Assembly: GCA_030280995.1 (NCBI GenBank)
Contig: JASXTE010000002.1
Span: forward strand, 20,534,683-20,598,682
Origin: Hemileia vastatrix
Taxonomy: Eukaryota; Basidiomycota; Pucciniomycetes; Pucciniales; Zaghouaniaceae
DNA: 64,000 bases
Direction: 5' to 3'
The position numbers were made by a program, and so were the translations under genes. The stretch's first letter is position 1. Every line of letters starts with the position of its first letter. The notes below the pieces were generated by a model. It did not search any database, had not been told where the DNA came from, and worked only from the letters and a program-made list of their open reading frames with translations. This document shows, in pieces, positions 20,138 to 32,050 of the stretch.

Positions 20138-21472
20138 TTAGATAAAGAAATCTTTCTTTTTAGAACTTTCTTGGAGATCATGCTTATACTTCATCTGTTC
20201 CATTAAGTTTTGATGCTTGAGTGTTTTTTCCTTATTTTTGGATTTTTCAATACTAAGAGTTAACTCAAACTTCTTCTCCTCCAAATCTTGGGCCCTACCA
20301 TCCTTCTGTAAAGAGAGCTCAAACTTCTTCTCCTCCAAATCTTGGATCCGATCATCCTTCCGTAAGGAGAGCTCATACTTCCTCTCTTCCAAATCTTGTA
20401 CTCTGTCATCCCTCCTTAAAGAGAGCTCGTATTTCTTCTTTTCAAAGCTCAGTGTCTCTTTAGCAATTTCCACTTGTTCTAGAGTGAGAATAAAAATTAA
20501 CATAAAGTAGAAGAAAAGCAGAGTAAAGTAATAAGAGGTATGATATCACTTACCAGCATCACGTTTCTCTAAAAACTGTTCCATCAAAGAAAAAGGTGTT
20601 TGTGATGAAGTATCACTTTTTTGTCTTCTTTGGGAGAGGAAATTTAGACTAGTTGAAGCCCTTCTCTTTTTGTTCAACGTAGCATTTTCCTCCTCATCAT
20701 TGTCACTAGCTTCAGACTCAGTTGATTGAGGATCCTGGGTTTGTTCATCAGCCTTTTAAGAAATAAGAAAAAGATAAGTAAATAAAAAAATAGAATTGAT
20801 AAGATAAAAGAAACAGACCTGAGTTAGATTGGGTTGGGTTAAATCACCAATAGGATCAATAGCAAAGCTATCTAGATTTGTAGAATTTAGAAGAGGGGAG
20901 GCTTGAGTGGAGGAAGAGGATGGGAAAAGATTTGCTTCGACATCATGTTCGGAGATAGGATCTTCTCCATCCAACATGTTTACAGGATTAACATCGGCTC
21001 GCTCTCCAAAAATTGCATCCATCTCTTTAAAGTAAGGACATAAAGAATCAAGTTTATTGTCTATGGATTTTATACCCTTAGTTATATCAATGTCAGTAAC
21101 CCCAAAACCAGTGGAAGATGAAAGAGCCTTTGCCTTCTTGTATTTTGCTCGATAATTCTTGAAGCGTTCAGACATCTGTTTAGGCAAAAGATCAATCCTT
21201 CCCTTGGTCTTATTGCGTAATTCATTTGCCATTAGAAGATAGCCATTAACTTTTGATGTGGGGGGCCGTCCTACTTTAGTGGCATACTCAGTACCAAAAC
21301 AAGAATCATAGTTAGATTTGGTTTTCAGCCAGTTGATAAGAATGAGATGTTCATCTTTTTTTAATTGAACAGTCTTTGATTTCTTGGCTGAGCGGGGGAA
21401 AGAGGAAGTAGTGGGAATTGAAGAATAACTGGGTGATGGCTGCCTTTGAGAAGATCTAGGATGACATGGCAT
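20138..21472 (-). CDS. Myb/SANT-like transposon protein with coiled-coil repeats (copy 1)
   Basis: Three exons: 21472-20819, 20752-20554 and 20478-20138, with GT-AG introns of 66 and 75 nt. The spliced length is 1194 nt (397 residues) with no stop. The N-terminus has a basic stretch, then a Myb/SANT or trihelix-like DNA-binding region (about residues 30-125; ERFKNYRAKYKKAKAL at its end). A serine-rich acidic middle has SESEASDNDEEE. The C-terminus is a charged coiled coil of 18-residue repeats. In PIF/Harbinger elements such a partner protein binds subterminal DNA and helps the transposase enter the nucleus. Both copies are intact, unlike the transposase, which suggests recent or selected use. 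The start is the first in-frame ATG. Confidence 0.75.
20252..20434 (-). repeat. 54-bp coding tandem repeat (3.4 units)
   Basis: Encodes KYELSLRKDDRIQDLEEK-type 18-residue units in the Myb-like protein. Present in the same number in copy 2 (46029-46211). Confidence 0.85.
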
Positions 21473-21817
21473 GTTATTATAAATGAAGATGAAAAGGAGC
21501 AGAAACAAGCAGATGAGATAGCGAGATGAAAAGGAGAAGAATCAAATAGATGAAATGGGGAGAAATTCTGAGCGGATAGAATGAACAGGATGGGATGAGA
21601 ATGGAAGTGCGCAGCAAGGTAGAAGGCTGGGATATCCAGAAAGTTGTCCAAGATGTGGTTATCAAATATTGAGGATAAAAATGTCAGATAAGAGGTGAAC
21701 ATTGACACGTAAAGTGTCTAATAACCCAATTATTAGCAAAAATAATTGCGGAAGATAATTGGGGTATGCAGATTATTTTCCGCAATTAATTTAATTGCGG
21801 ATCGGTCAACATTGATA
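21473..21817. other. Transposon right subterminal region
   Basis: Probable promoter and 5' leader of the minus-strand Myb-like gene. Short inverted repeats built on CGCAATTAAT/ATTAATTGCG lie at about 21780-21800. Confidence 0.45.
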
Positions 21818-21827
21818 CCCCCTAATA

Positions 21828-24800
21828 TAAAAATGGAATCAAATGAATTAAAAATTGACCCTGATGATGAATCTTCTGAATTGGAAACAGACAAAATTGA
21901 ATATTTTCTGAAAGAAAATCCAATGGAATCAAAAATAATTAGTAAATTATTATTAAGAATTGAAAAATTGGAAGAATTCTCTAGAGAGTCCAACAATAAT
22001 ACAGAAAGTGTATTATTAAACATCACACAATCATTGAGTACAACAGCCAATAAGTTAAAAGTTATTGAGAATTCAAATAATGAATTGATCAATGAAAACA
22101 AAAGATTAAATTCTGAGATTAAAAATTTAGAAATTAAATTAGAACATTCTCAGAATATTATGGCCACCATAGAGGGACGTGTAAAATTGTCTTTTTCAAA
22201 TGTAAATGATACTTTAACTCATGTACCTGTAATAAAAGATAGGTTACAAAGAGTAGAAATTGAGGTAGCCAACATTTTGAAAAATACTGAAACAATAAAG
22301 GATAATACCTCTTATGTAGAAAGAGTACCAGTTTTTATGAAACACTCTGATGATAAACCAATGATGGAACATGAACATAGTGTCATGGGCTCTGAGAATA
22401 TAAAATCAGTAAAAGATGAAATCAATGATCATCTTTCTAAAGTGAGTGAATTACTCAATATTCCTCAGGTTAGGGAAGCTAAAACTAGCCAAAAGAACTG
22501 GCCTAAGTTAGATCAGTACCCTTCTTTTGACGGGGATTCAAAATCTGATTGGCAACAATTCATACAAAGAATTGATAACTTAAAATTTTCATACAAATTA
22601 CCTGATGAAGAAATTACTTCAAAGTTAATATCTTTATTTACAGATGTTGCCTTATTATGGTTTGAATCTGTATTGAGTGAGGGAATTAATTACTCCTGGA
22701 ATGAATGGAAGGCACTAATTGAAAGGAAATTTGGTGGCCCAAAATTTAGAATCACTCAACAAAGACTGTATGAAAGGGCCAGATATAATCCAAATGCCGG
22801 AGATAAACCCATGGTCTTCTTAATGAATTTAATAAAAATCATGAAATCTATGGATCCAAAAATGGATTATGAAGAGTGGAAAGAAAAAATAATATACAAG
22901 TTGCCTATATCAGTTAGAGACATTATTGTAGCTAGAACTGAAACTGTCAGAGACACCTCTGGATTCATTAATATATGCAATGAGATATTATTAAACCACA
23001 AGTATGAAACCAAGTATAGTAATTACAGACAAAGTGTAGACGTGGTAAAACCTACTACAAGTAAGTTACCAGTGGAAAAGAAAAAACCTTCAGCTCCCCT
23101 TGTCCCTAAGAGACAAGAAAATAACACTTGTTACAAATGTAATGAACCTTGGGTTAAGGGTCACACGTGTAAGAAAAGAATAAATGTTATTGAAACCTCA
23201 CAGAATTCTGAACCTAGTAATCATGAAGATGAGAATGTGGAATCTAGTGAGGATTGCAAAAGTAAAATATCTTACAGTGATGATGAAAATGAGATATTTG
23301 TATTAGAACAGGATATAATGTTCCTGAATGATGCTATACCTCATACAGACACATCTTTAACTTCCATAGAGGAAGCTGAAATAATTAAAGATGTATCTCA
23401 TGACACTTACAAAATAACACCTATCAGAGCACCTATTATCATATGTGGAAAAGAAATGAATGCCATTCTTGACAATGGGGCTGCAGGTAGTGTAGTTTCA
23501 CTTAATGCATTAATGAAACTTGATAGTAAGTACCAGGAAAAACTAGAACCTGTTCAGACAAAGAACTGGAGGGGTTTTGGTTCAGTATTAAATCCAATTG
23601 GCAAATACAAAACTGCTGTATTCTTTAAATATAATAATGGATATGTTAGAGCAGGTTGTGAATTTGTAGTAATGGATAATAATAATTGTAGTGATTGGTT
23701 TATTATTGGCAATGATTTATTAACAAAATTTGGCATTAAACTAGATCCTGAAAACAGTTGTTTCACCATAGGCGTGAATGGTAAAATAAAATTCAAAATA
23801 TGTTCTGAAAATTCAGTATATGCCGTTTCTCCTAGAGAAGAACAACTGCAATGTGGAAGAACCACCAATGAAGTGGGTGAATTGGAAAATGAAATCCAAA
23901 AGGCCTCTTTCAGTCCTCAACTCTCAAAAATTGAAGAAGAAGATATTTTGAGATTGATTAAATCATATCCTATGGCATTTGCTCATGGCTCAAATGAACT
24001 AGGATTGGTCAAAGACCATGAGATGAAAATCTCTCTAAGCTGTGATCTGGATAATATTCCTGGAAGCTTAAAAAAGAAACCTTACCCAGCATCTCCTGCA
24101 AAAAGGAAAGATATTGAAGACAATATAAAATTGTTGTTGGAAATGGGTATTGTTGAAAAAGTGGACACAACACCTAAGTATTGTGTCATTTCACCAGTAT
24201 TAATCTCTTATGAAAAAGATAAGGCAAGATTATGCGGTGATTATAGAGCTCTGAATACATACACAGTAGATGATATTTACCCTCTACCAAGGATAGCTTC
24301 TATCCATGCTACCTTACAAGGAACAAAATATATTTCCTGTCTGGATGGGAACAAGGGTTACCACCAGATTCCTGTGGAAAGAAATTCTCAAAATTACTTA
24401 TTAATAACCACACATATGGGTATATATAAGTATGTGAGAATGCCATTTGGCCCAAAGAATGCCCCTTCAGTCTTCCAAAAATTGATGGATAGTGTTTTTC
24501 ATCAGGAAATGGTTGAAGGATGGTTATTGGTCTATATTGATGACATCATAGTGTTTTCAAAGACATATGATGAACATTTAAATCACCTGAAAAGAGTCTT
24601 TCAAAAAATGGATGAAATTAATATGACTATTGCATTAAAGAAATGTAAGTTTGGATTTCAATCCTTGAAAGTACTTGGACATGTTGTATCTGGATTACAA
24701 ATTTGTGTTGACCAGAATAAGGTGGCAGCAATTAAAAACATTGGGATACCTAAAAATGTAAAAGAGGTTCAAAGTTTTTTGGGTATGTGTGGATATTATA

Positions 24801-25942
24801 GACAATATATTAAAAATTACCAATCCATTGCAGCCCCTTTAACAGCATTAATCAGGAAGAATGAAGCTTTCATTTGGAATAATGAAAGACAACAAGCCTT
24901 TAATAAATTAAAGGAATGTTTAATGTCAGCTCCAATATTGGGACTGCCAGATTTCACCCTACCTTTTATCTTGTACACTGATGCAAGTTTCATAGGTTTG
25001 GGTGCTGCTTTACAGCAGAAACAGATAATAAATGGAAAATTATCTGAAGTAGTTATCTGTTATATATCCAGAACCTTAAGAAAAACAGAATTAAGGTATG
25101 GTGCCACACAGCTAGAATGTTTAGCCGTGGTGTGGGCTTTGGAGAAACTTCATTACTATCTGGAAGACCAGAAGTTTGAACTTATAACAGATTGCAGTGC
25201 AGTAAAATCATTACTAAACATGAAAACACCTAATAGGCACATGTTTAGATGGCAACTAGCTGTACAAGAGTACAGAGGAAGAATGACAATCACTCACAGA
25301 GCAGGAACATTGCATTCAAATGTGGATTTATTATCCAGAAGTCCTTTGCCAAATGATGATGACAACCCAGCTTATGTACCTGAAAATGAGGTTATACATA
25401 TATTTGGGATTTATATAGTGGATTTAGAAGAAGAGTTTATGCAAACTATATTGGAAAATTATTCATCTGATAAAGATTTGTCTAAACTATCTACCATTCT
25501 TAATGATCCAACAAATGCCTCCATGAGTGCATTAATTAAAACCTTGCCTCCAAAGTATAAAAATGCGTTGGAAAAAGGTAAACTATCAATTGAAGATGGA
25601 TATATATATTACAGGAAAAAGTTAAGCAATGTAATAGTAATACCACCTTCTATGAAAGAGTTAATGTTGAGTACTTGTCATGATGACATCTTAGCTGGTC
25701 ATTTTGACTTTAACAAAACATTAACCAGAGTTAAAAATACAGCCTGGTGGATAAACATGAAAGAGGATGTACAGAAATACATTGAAACATGTGACTCTTG
25801 TCAGAAATCTAAGAGATTAACTGGGAAGAGAGCTGGGTTGTTACAACAAATAGAGCAGCCAAAAGCTCCATGGGAAATTACAAACATGGATTTTGTAACT
25901 GGCTTGCCATTAGCAGCAAAAGAAAGTTTCAATTCTTGCTAG
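21828..25942 (+). pseudogene. Element B ORF2: Gag-capsid, protease, RT, RNase H, integrase N-terminus
   Basis: A long frame after the transposon (first ATG 21833). In order: coiled-coil region (to about 22300); capsid (about 22500-23020); zinc knuckle C-x2-C-x7-H-x-C at 23127-23172; protease with D-N-G at 23471-23479; RT with YIDD at 24533-24544 and FGPKNAPSVFQ before it; RNase H from about 24970 (LYTDASFIG); integrase HHCC at about 25677-25804; and the first integrase aspartate at about 25888. The frame ends at TAG 25940-25942, where relatives have TGG. Apart from that nonsense codon, the insertion upstream and the unusual protease residue, the polyprotein looks complete. Ty3/Metaviridae order. 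Confidence 0.9.
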
Positions 25943-26968
25943 GTAATAGTGGATAGATTAACAAAAATGTGTAAGTTTATCCCTACCCATAAAGAGGTAT
26001 CTGCAAAAGACTTGGAATTACTATGGTGGACTCAGATGATGAATACTTCTGGGTTCCCCAAAGCCATAATCTCTGACAGAGATCCTAAATTTACTTCAGA
26101 GTTCTGGACATCTTTGATGGAAGTATCAGGTTGTCAATTAAAATTGTCTACAGCACACCATCCACAAACTGATGGGCTGGCTGAGAGGATGATACAAACT
26201 CTAGAAGACATGATCAGAAGATATTGTGCCTTTGGATTAGAATACAAAGACAATGAGAAATTCACACATGACTGGGTAACATTAATTCCTGGCCTTGAAT
26301 TTGCTTATAACAGCACAACTCATTCTGTAACAGAGAAGAAACCATTTGAACTCTGGCTGGGATACATACCAAATACCCCAGTAAATCATTTAAATAAACT
26401 ACCAAGGTTGGATATACACCCTGGCACTAAATCCTTTATTCATATGCAACAAATGTGTAGAAAGCATGCAGAAGAATGCATCCAAAAAGCATTTGAATAT
26501 GAAAAGAAAAGGTGGGACAAATCTCATAAAGAATTTGAATTTAAAAAGGGAGATGAAGTCCTCATATCAACACTACATTTTAACTTACAAGGTAATGTTA
26601 AGTTAAAGGATCCCTTTGTAGGACCTTTTTTAGTAAATAAAATGGTTGGGAATAATGCAGTGGAAGTCATATTATATGCTCCATATGATAGGAAACATCC
26701 AGTTTTCCCTATCTCATTATTGAAACCTTACCATGCAAATGATCCTGACTTATTTCCAAAAAGAAGGGGAAGGCCTAAAAAGCAAGCTGAAGAAATTGTG
26801 GAAAAAGCAGAGATTGAAAAAATACTCAAGAAAAGAATCCTTACTAAAGAAAAAGGAACTGAGTATTTACTAAGATTTAAAGGGAAATCAAATGAATTTG
26901 ATAAATAGATACCTGAAAAAGAAATTTCTAATTTATCCACCCTTCTTAAAAAGTTTAAACAGAAATAA
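25943..26968 (+). pseudogene. Element B integrase core and C-terminus
   Basis: Same frame as upstream after one nonsense codon. The second aspartate is in ISDRDPKFTSEFW (about 26072) and the glutamate in LAERM (about 26180), so the DDE triad is complete with the upstream part. The C-terminal domain carries the basic RRGRPKKQ stretch. Another TGG to TAG change at 26906-26908 removes the last 19 residues before the ancestral TAA at 26966-26968. Both nonsense changes are G to A after T, that is TpG to TpA. Confidence 0.88.
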
Positions 26969-27138
26969 ATTTCTGTTCAACCAGCTGAGGGGTTAAAAAA
27001 CCAGTACTCATAATATTTTATTATGTTTTATTTCTTTAAAGTTGAATCTTTAATGCTACAGATTTATTCTGAATACCTGAAAAATTACAAAATAATAAAA
27101 TAAAATGTATAACTTATCATTTTTTTTATTGTTTTTTT

Positions 27139-27150
27139 TGGGTGGGCGAG
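27139..27150 (+). other. Candidate polypurine tract, element B
   Basis: TTGGGTGGGCGAG, preceded by a T-rich box (about 27119-27138), ends directly at the 3' LTR. A and C have the same T-box and purine tract. Confidence 0.55.
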
Positions 27151-28651
27151 TGTCAGCCTGTATATCTCCAGGACTGAGTAAAAAGTAATTATAAGTTATG
27201 TTAAACACATGAACTATACATGGGAATAATAAATAAGAGTACACAAATAGTATACATAAGTAAAATTATGATAATACACAAAAAATGCCATTATAACACC
27301 TTATATACACGCATATATCCACCTTTTATAGGTCTTATGTACTTAATATTAAGTTGAAATATGTTAGGGTAATCTTAAGAACCTTAAGTATAAGGCTACA
27401 TAATTTTTAAGTACACTTAAAGCTGTTATATTCATTGTTTTATGCAAAAAACAAGAAATGCGCTTTATTTCACTTAAAAGTTGACTATATGCGCTATAAA
27501 ATTGAGAATATCAAAATTGCGCTTTGACAGATCAATTGGGCTCATTTAGAACTATTGATTTGGCTATTTAAATGCATAAAAATAACACTTTTCAAATTTG
27601 GTGTTTTTTATGCCAGAAATGGCTTCTGTGTACTGGCCACATACTGCCTGCTTTTTTCCCGTGTGAATAGCTTTATTTTTAGCAAAGTTAGCTTTTTCAC
27701 ACTATAATTACCCCACATTCTACGCCCACTGTGGGGAAACACACTAAAATAGGCGACAGGCGCTTATTTAGTGTCCTAGCTTAATTAATAATGCATTGAC
27801 CTTGTTTATATGCACTAATTTCATTAATAACCTCACTCTTGGCACTTTATTTCATCACCACGCTTAAATTCGCCTAATTTTAGTCAAGGATTTACCCGTG
27901 CAAGCGCCTGCCAAGAACTGCATGTAGTTACCCCACATCTCACGCTGTTTTTTAAGTTTTTGGGTGGTTTCTCAGTCAATTTTGGTTATTTTTGAATGGG
28001 AATTTCACGTAGTATAATGTCAGGATTAGCCCCATTATTTCTACAGTAAATCCCCCTTATTATTAAGCTATTATTAACCTTAAAAAGTCTCCTTTAGTCT
28101 TTAATATTATTGTTTTATACGCATATACTCTCTATTTGTCTTTTTCTTTAATTTTGATGGATTTCCCTTATTATTACAGGATTTTGGCGGTTGTTACTCT
28201 TCTAATTATGTCATGGGTTACTGGGAATGTTGATGGGCATGTCTATTAGTTGTTTAGAGGCGTCATTAACTGTGTATTGGGTGGTATATCAAGGGAATCA
28301 TTGGGGAACTCAGTGTGTATAAAAGGAGGAGGTTTTTGGGTTGTATTTCTTCATTCCTTATCATTACAATTTAACCAATATAACCAAATCAATTACAATA
28401 CAGATCAATTAGTACTTTTATAAGACTTTTGAATAGTATCTGAATTTATATAATCTATTTTTCTACCAACTATAAAGATTGTAAGCCATATATAAGAATA
28501 GTGAGAATTATATTACTGAGACCTTTATATTTGATTATATTTTACAACTTAGTGGATTAAAACTACAGTATTCATATAGGACCATTAAAATCTTCTAGAC
28601 AACTGACTATTCAAGCTAGTTCACGTCCTTGTACTTGACCTTAGCCTGACA
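27151..28651 (+). repeat. Element B 3' LTR (1501 bp)
   Basis: TGTCAGCC...TTAGCCTGACA, with a TATA box at 28318-28325 and AAAAT target duplication following. It is the partner of 13507-15007. Confidence 0.95.
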
Positions 28652-28656
28652 AAAAT

Positions 28657-30020
28657 ATATAAATATTTTATTAAAAATAAGTAAAATAAGTATCATATTA
28701 ATTTTATTATTAAATAAATTATTTATACACTTACATAAAAATAATATATATTATATTCTATAAATCATGAGGTTTTTTATGTATTTAGTATTCATAAATT
28801 AATAATTAATTAATTATAAAAATATATTATAATTAAAATTGTAAAATTAACTTATAATGTAATTGCAAATAAATTAATTAAATTTTTATATTAAATAAAA
28901 ATTTTCATATGTTATAATCCATAAGTCTTGGGCGTTTTTTTTGACCCTTATTTGTTTCAGAAAAATTATTAAATAAATTAAAAAACTTACTTAATAAAAC
29001 ATATTAAAATACTTATTTTAAATTAGTAATTCATTGGGGGGTATCAAAGTTGACCAATCTGCAATAAGAGATCACGAATTTTTTTCCCCGGTGTAGACAA
29101 TCCTATAGTACTAGCTATGGGCCTTGACCAAGGGAGTTGGAGTAAAACTGGAGAGAAAAACCCCTTTCCCTTTAAGAGATACCAGGTAAGATTTATTTGC
29201 TACAGCAAATTAGAGACTGTTACTATACCCCTTCCAAAAGACTTCTTGACTGCTTAACAAGTTAAGAAATTAGCCTAGATTGATCACAGACCAAAGAGAA
29301 ACTGAAATGCAGAAAGATCCACACCAAAAAAACAAAAAACTGTGCACTTGTTGAACAAAAAACAGAAACAATACTTGATGCAGGTTGCAAAGCTACACCA
29401 GAGAAACCAGTTGCCAAAGTTAAGTTAAATGAAGAACTAAACTTCCAACAAACACAGCCAATTGTGGCCAAAAAAAAGTGAAAACTGAGTGAGAAACAAT
29501 GATATAAACCAGATAGTTGTATGATAATTAAGGTTGCCCCAAACTGTCTTATTCAGTATGTACACACAGACCACCATCTAAAAAATCCATGCACACCAAC
29601 TAATTTGGCCCTTTGACAGCCAAATCGAATAAAAAACCTTTAGAAATGCTCCCCAGCCTTCTATAACCGAGGCAGGAGGACCTCCCTGAAGCCAGAAAAC
29701 CAATAAAAACTTTCAATATAGCCCAAAATACTTAGAAAAATCCACCATGACTACTAAAACCCTTAAAACACAAAATTAAGCTATGAAAACATTGAGACAT
29801 AAAATATAGAGCCAAATTAGCTCTAATTAATGGTACTAATCACTTAACCCTAAGACTTAAGGTTAACCTGTAAAATACAAAAAACAAAATTAAACAGCTA
29901 TCTTAAGAAATGAAGAATCAGAAAATGACCCCTTAAAACTTGGAATATGATATATATCAGCAGGAAATCAAATATAGAGAAAAACCAGGGCTATCCAATG
30001 GTAGTACCCACATACCCATT
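28657..30020. other. Unassigned remnants, including a solitary Harbinger-like end
   Basis: At 29037-29110 GGGGGTATCAAAGTTGACC and a following CACGAATTTTTTTCCCC block resemble the transposon termini described above, but no opposite end is present. A short lysine-rich frame at about 29280-29480 (+) is open without ATG and unrecognised. The rest shows nothing I can name. Confidence 0.4.
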
Positions 30021-30788
30021 ATTGGGGGACTCTTTTGGTCTAAAATATTTTTGGTGTCAATTTACAGTATTGGACAATGGATTTGGAATTCTCAACTCAA
30101 GTACGTATAATTTATCTTATGATTTTACTTTTACTCAATAGAAGAGGTAAGAATATAAATATTATTATAACTTATAATTTAGAATCACAATAATGTAAAT
30201 ACTAAAAGACAAATAATATTAATGACTTAATTTAAAGTATTTTATTAAAATAGTCAAGTCAAGAAATGAATCAAACAACACAAAAGAGGAGGCCCTTTAT
30301 AGGCAAAAAGGAGAGTGAAAATACACGGAGTTAACAAGTATCCATTAGGGAGTGTGAAAGAAAACTATTACAAAAATAAGAATGTGCAAGTAACAAAAGT
30401 GTGCTAAAATGATGCATCAATAAAAGATATCACATTTTTTGACATAGTTTAGAGTTCAATTTAGATGTCACACTTAGTACAAATTAATTTGAATTTAAAC
30501 CAGAATTTAAAACATTTGAAGTAAAGTAATTTGAATTTTTAAGATTTGGTATTAATATTTTTCTTTCTCTTTTAACCTGTTATTGAGTACAGTGTTAGGG
30601 AATAAGAATATAAGGGACATTATTATTAATTTAAATATTTACTAAATTTACTTATTGTAATTTGTTAGTGTATCGCAAGTAATACATTAGTAAATATAAT
30701 ATAATTAATAAGAAGAAATAAAAGGTGTGGATTCATCTCAGTAAATAATTTATTATTTTACTGGATAAGTCTAGTAGCCTGGCTGACA
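30021..30788 (-). repeat. Element C 3' LTR, truncated
   Basis: On the minus strand it begins TGTCAGCCAGGC at 30788, after a T-rich box and purine tract. It matches the C 5' LTR (39402 downward), including CCTATAAAG near 30295-30304, until about 30021, where similarity stops. About 300 bases are missing. Confidence 0.8.
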
Positions 30789-30839
30789 CTCCCTCACTCT
30801 AATGAAAAAACAATAAAAAAATGTTATGGTTTTTTCTTT

Positions 30840-32050
30840 TTATATTTCTTTAGCAAGGTAGAAAGATGAGATATCTACTTACCAGGTATCTAAGAATCAT
30901 ATTCAGAAGATTTATTCTTGAATCTCAATAAGTATTCTGTACCTTTTTCAGCAGTAAATATTCTTTCATTCAGAATATTATCAATTTCTGGTGTCTCAGT
31001 GATTTTATTAGGGGTTTTCTTTGGTGTTCCCCTCCTTTTGGGAAAAAAATCACTATTGGATGTATAAGGCTTTAAAAGAGATATTAGAAAAACATGATGT
31101 TTTCTGTCATATGGATCATATAAGATAACTTCAACTGCATTATCAACAACCATTCTTCTGACAACAAATGGACCTACAAATGGGTCTTTCAATTTGTTAT
31201 TACCTTGTAAATTGAATTGGACTGTAAAAATAAGTACTTCATCACCCTTTTTAAAAGTGTATTCTTTATGGGATTTTTCCCATCTCTTCTTCTAATATTC
31301 AGAGGATTTTTCAATACAGTTTTGAGCATGACTTCTGAAAAGTTGTTGCGTTTGAAGAAAAGATTTTACACCAGGATTTAAATCTAATTTAGGTATTTAA
31401 TTATTAAAAATTTGGGAAGGAATATTTGGAACAAATCCAAGCCAGAGCTCAAAAGGCTTATTCTGAGTAACAAAATGAACAGTGCTATTACAAGAAAATT
31501 ACAAATCAGGAAGTAAGGTAACCCAATCATCAGTAAATCTGTCATTGTCTTTTTACTAAAGGCCAAAGGCACAATACCTTCCTATCATGTCCTCTAAAGT
31601 CTGAATCACACTTTCAGCTAATCCATCAGTTTGGGGGTGATGGGCAGTAGAAATTTTTAGATCACAGCCACAAACATCCATGAGAGACATCCAGAATTCA
31701 GAAGTAAATTTGGGGTCTCTATCAGAGATTATGGCTTTAAGAAAACCAGCAGTATTAAACATGTGAGACCACCAAAAAAAAGCTAATTCTTTAGTTGAAA
31801 CATCCTTGTGAGTAGGGATAAATTTACACATTTTTTTGAATCTGTCCACAATAACCCAGCAAGAGTTATAACTGTCTTTCCCAGAAATGAGAAATACTGT
31901 TACAAAGTCCATTTTTCTTATCTGCCATGGTGCATCAGGAGGTTCAATATGTTGCATTAATACAGCTCTTTTACCAGTAAATCTTTTTGATTTTTGGCAA
32001 GAATCACAGGATTCAAAATATAATTTGGTGTCTTCAGACATATTAACCCA
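30840..32050 (-). pseudogene. Element C integrase remnant
   Basis: Reads from 32050 downward. It holds the cysteine pair of the zinc domain (CDSCQKS), the catalytic core with D (MDFVT), D (ISDRDPKFTSEFW) and E (LAESV), then a frame break near 31556. The C-terminal domain is at 31192-30890, where the basic stretch reads RRGTPKK. The tryptophan codons that became stops in A and B are intact here, but other stops and shifts inactivate it. Confidence 0.85.

Larger units (their letters stand above)
16328..21822 (+). mobile_element. PIF/Harbinger-like DNA transposon with TET-like cargo, copy 1 (5495 bp)
   Basis: The left end GGGGGTATCAATGTT and right end AACATTGATACCCCC are perfect 15-bp inverted repeats, with an imperfect extension to about 30 bp. 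TAATA lies on both sides (16323-16327 and 21823-21827), and element E shows the empty site with a single TAATA (about 62847). It carries a truncated DDE transposase (+), a dioxygenase (+), tandem repeats and a Myb/SANT-like gene (-). Copy 2 at 44641-50134 is nearly identical but inverted. A transposase plus a separate Myb/SANT protein is the standard PIF/Harbinger gene pair; the dioxygenase is not standard. Confidence 0.9.
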
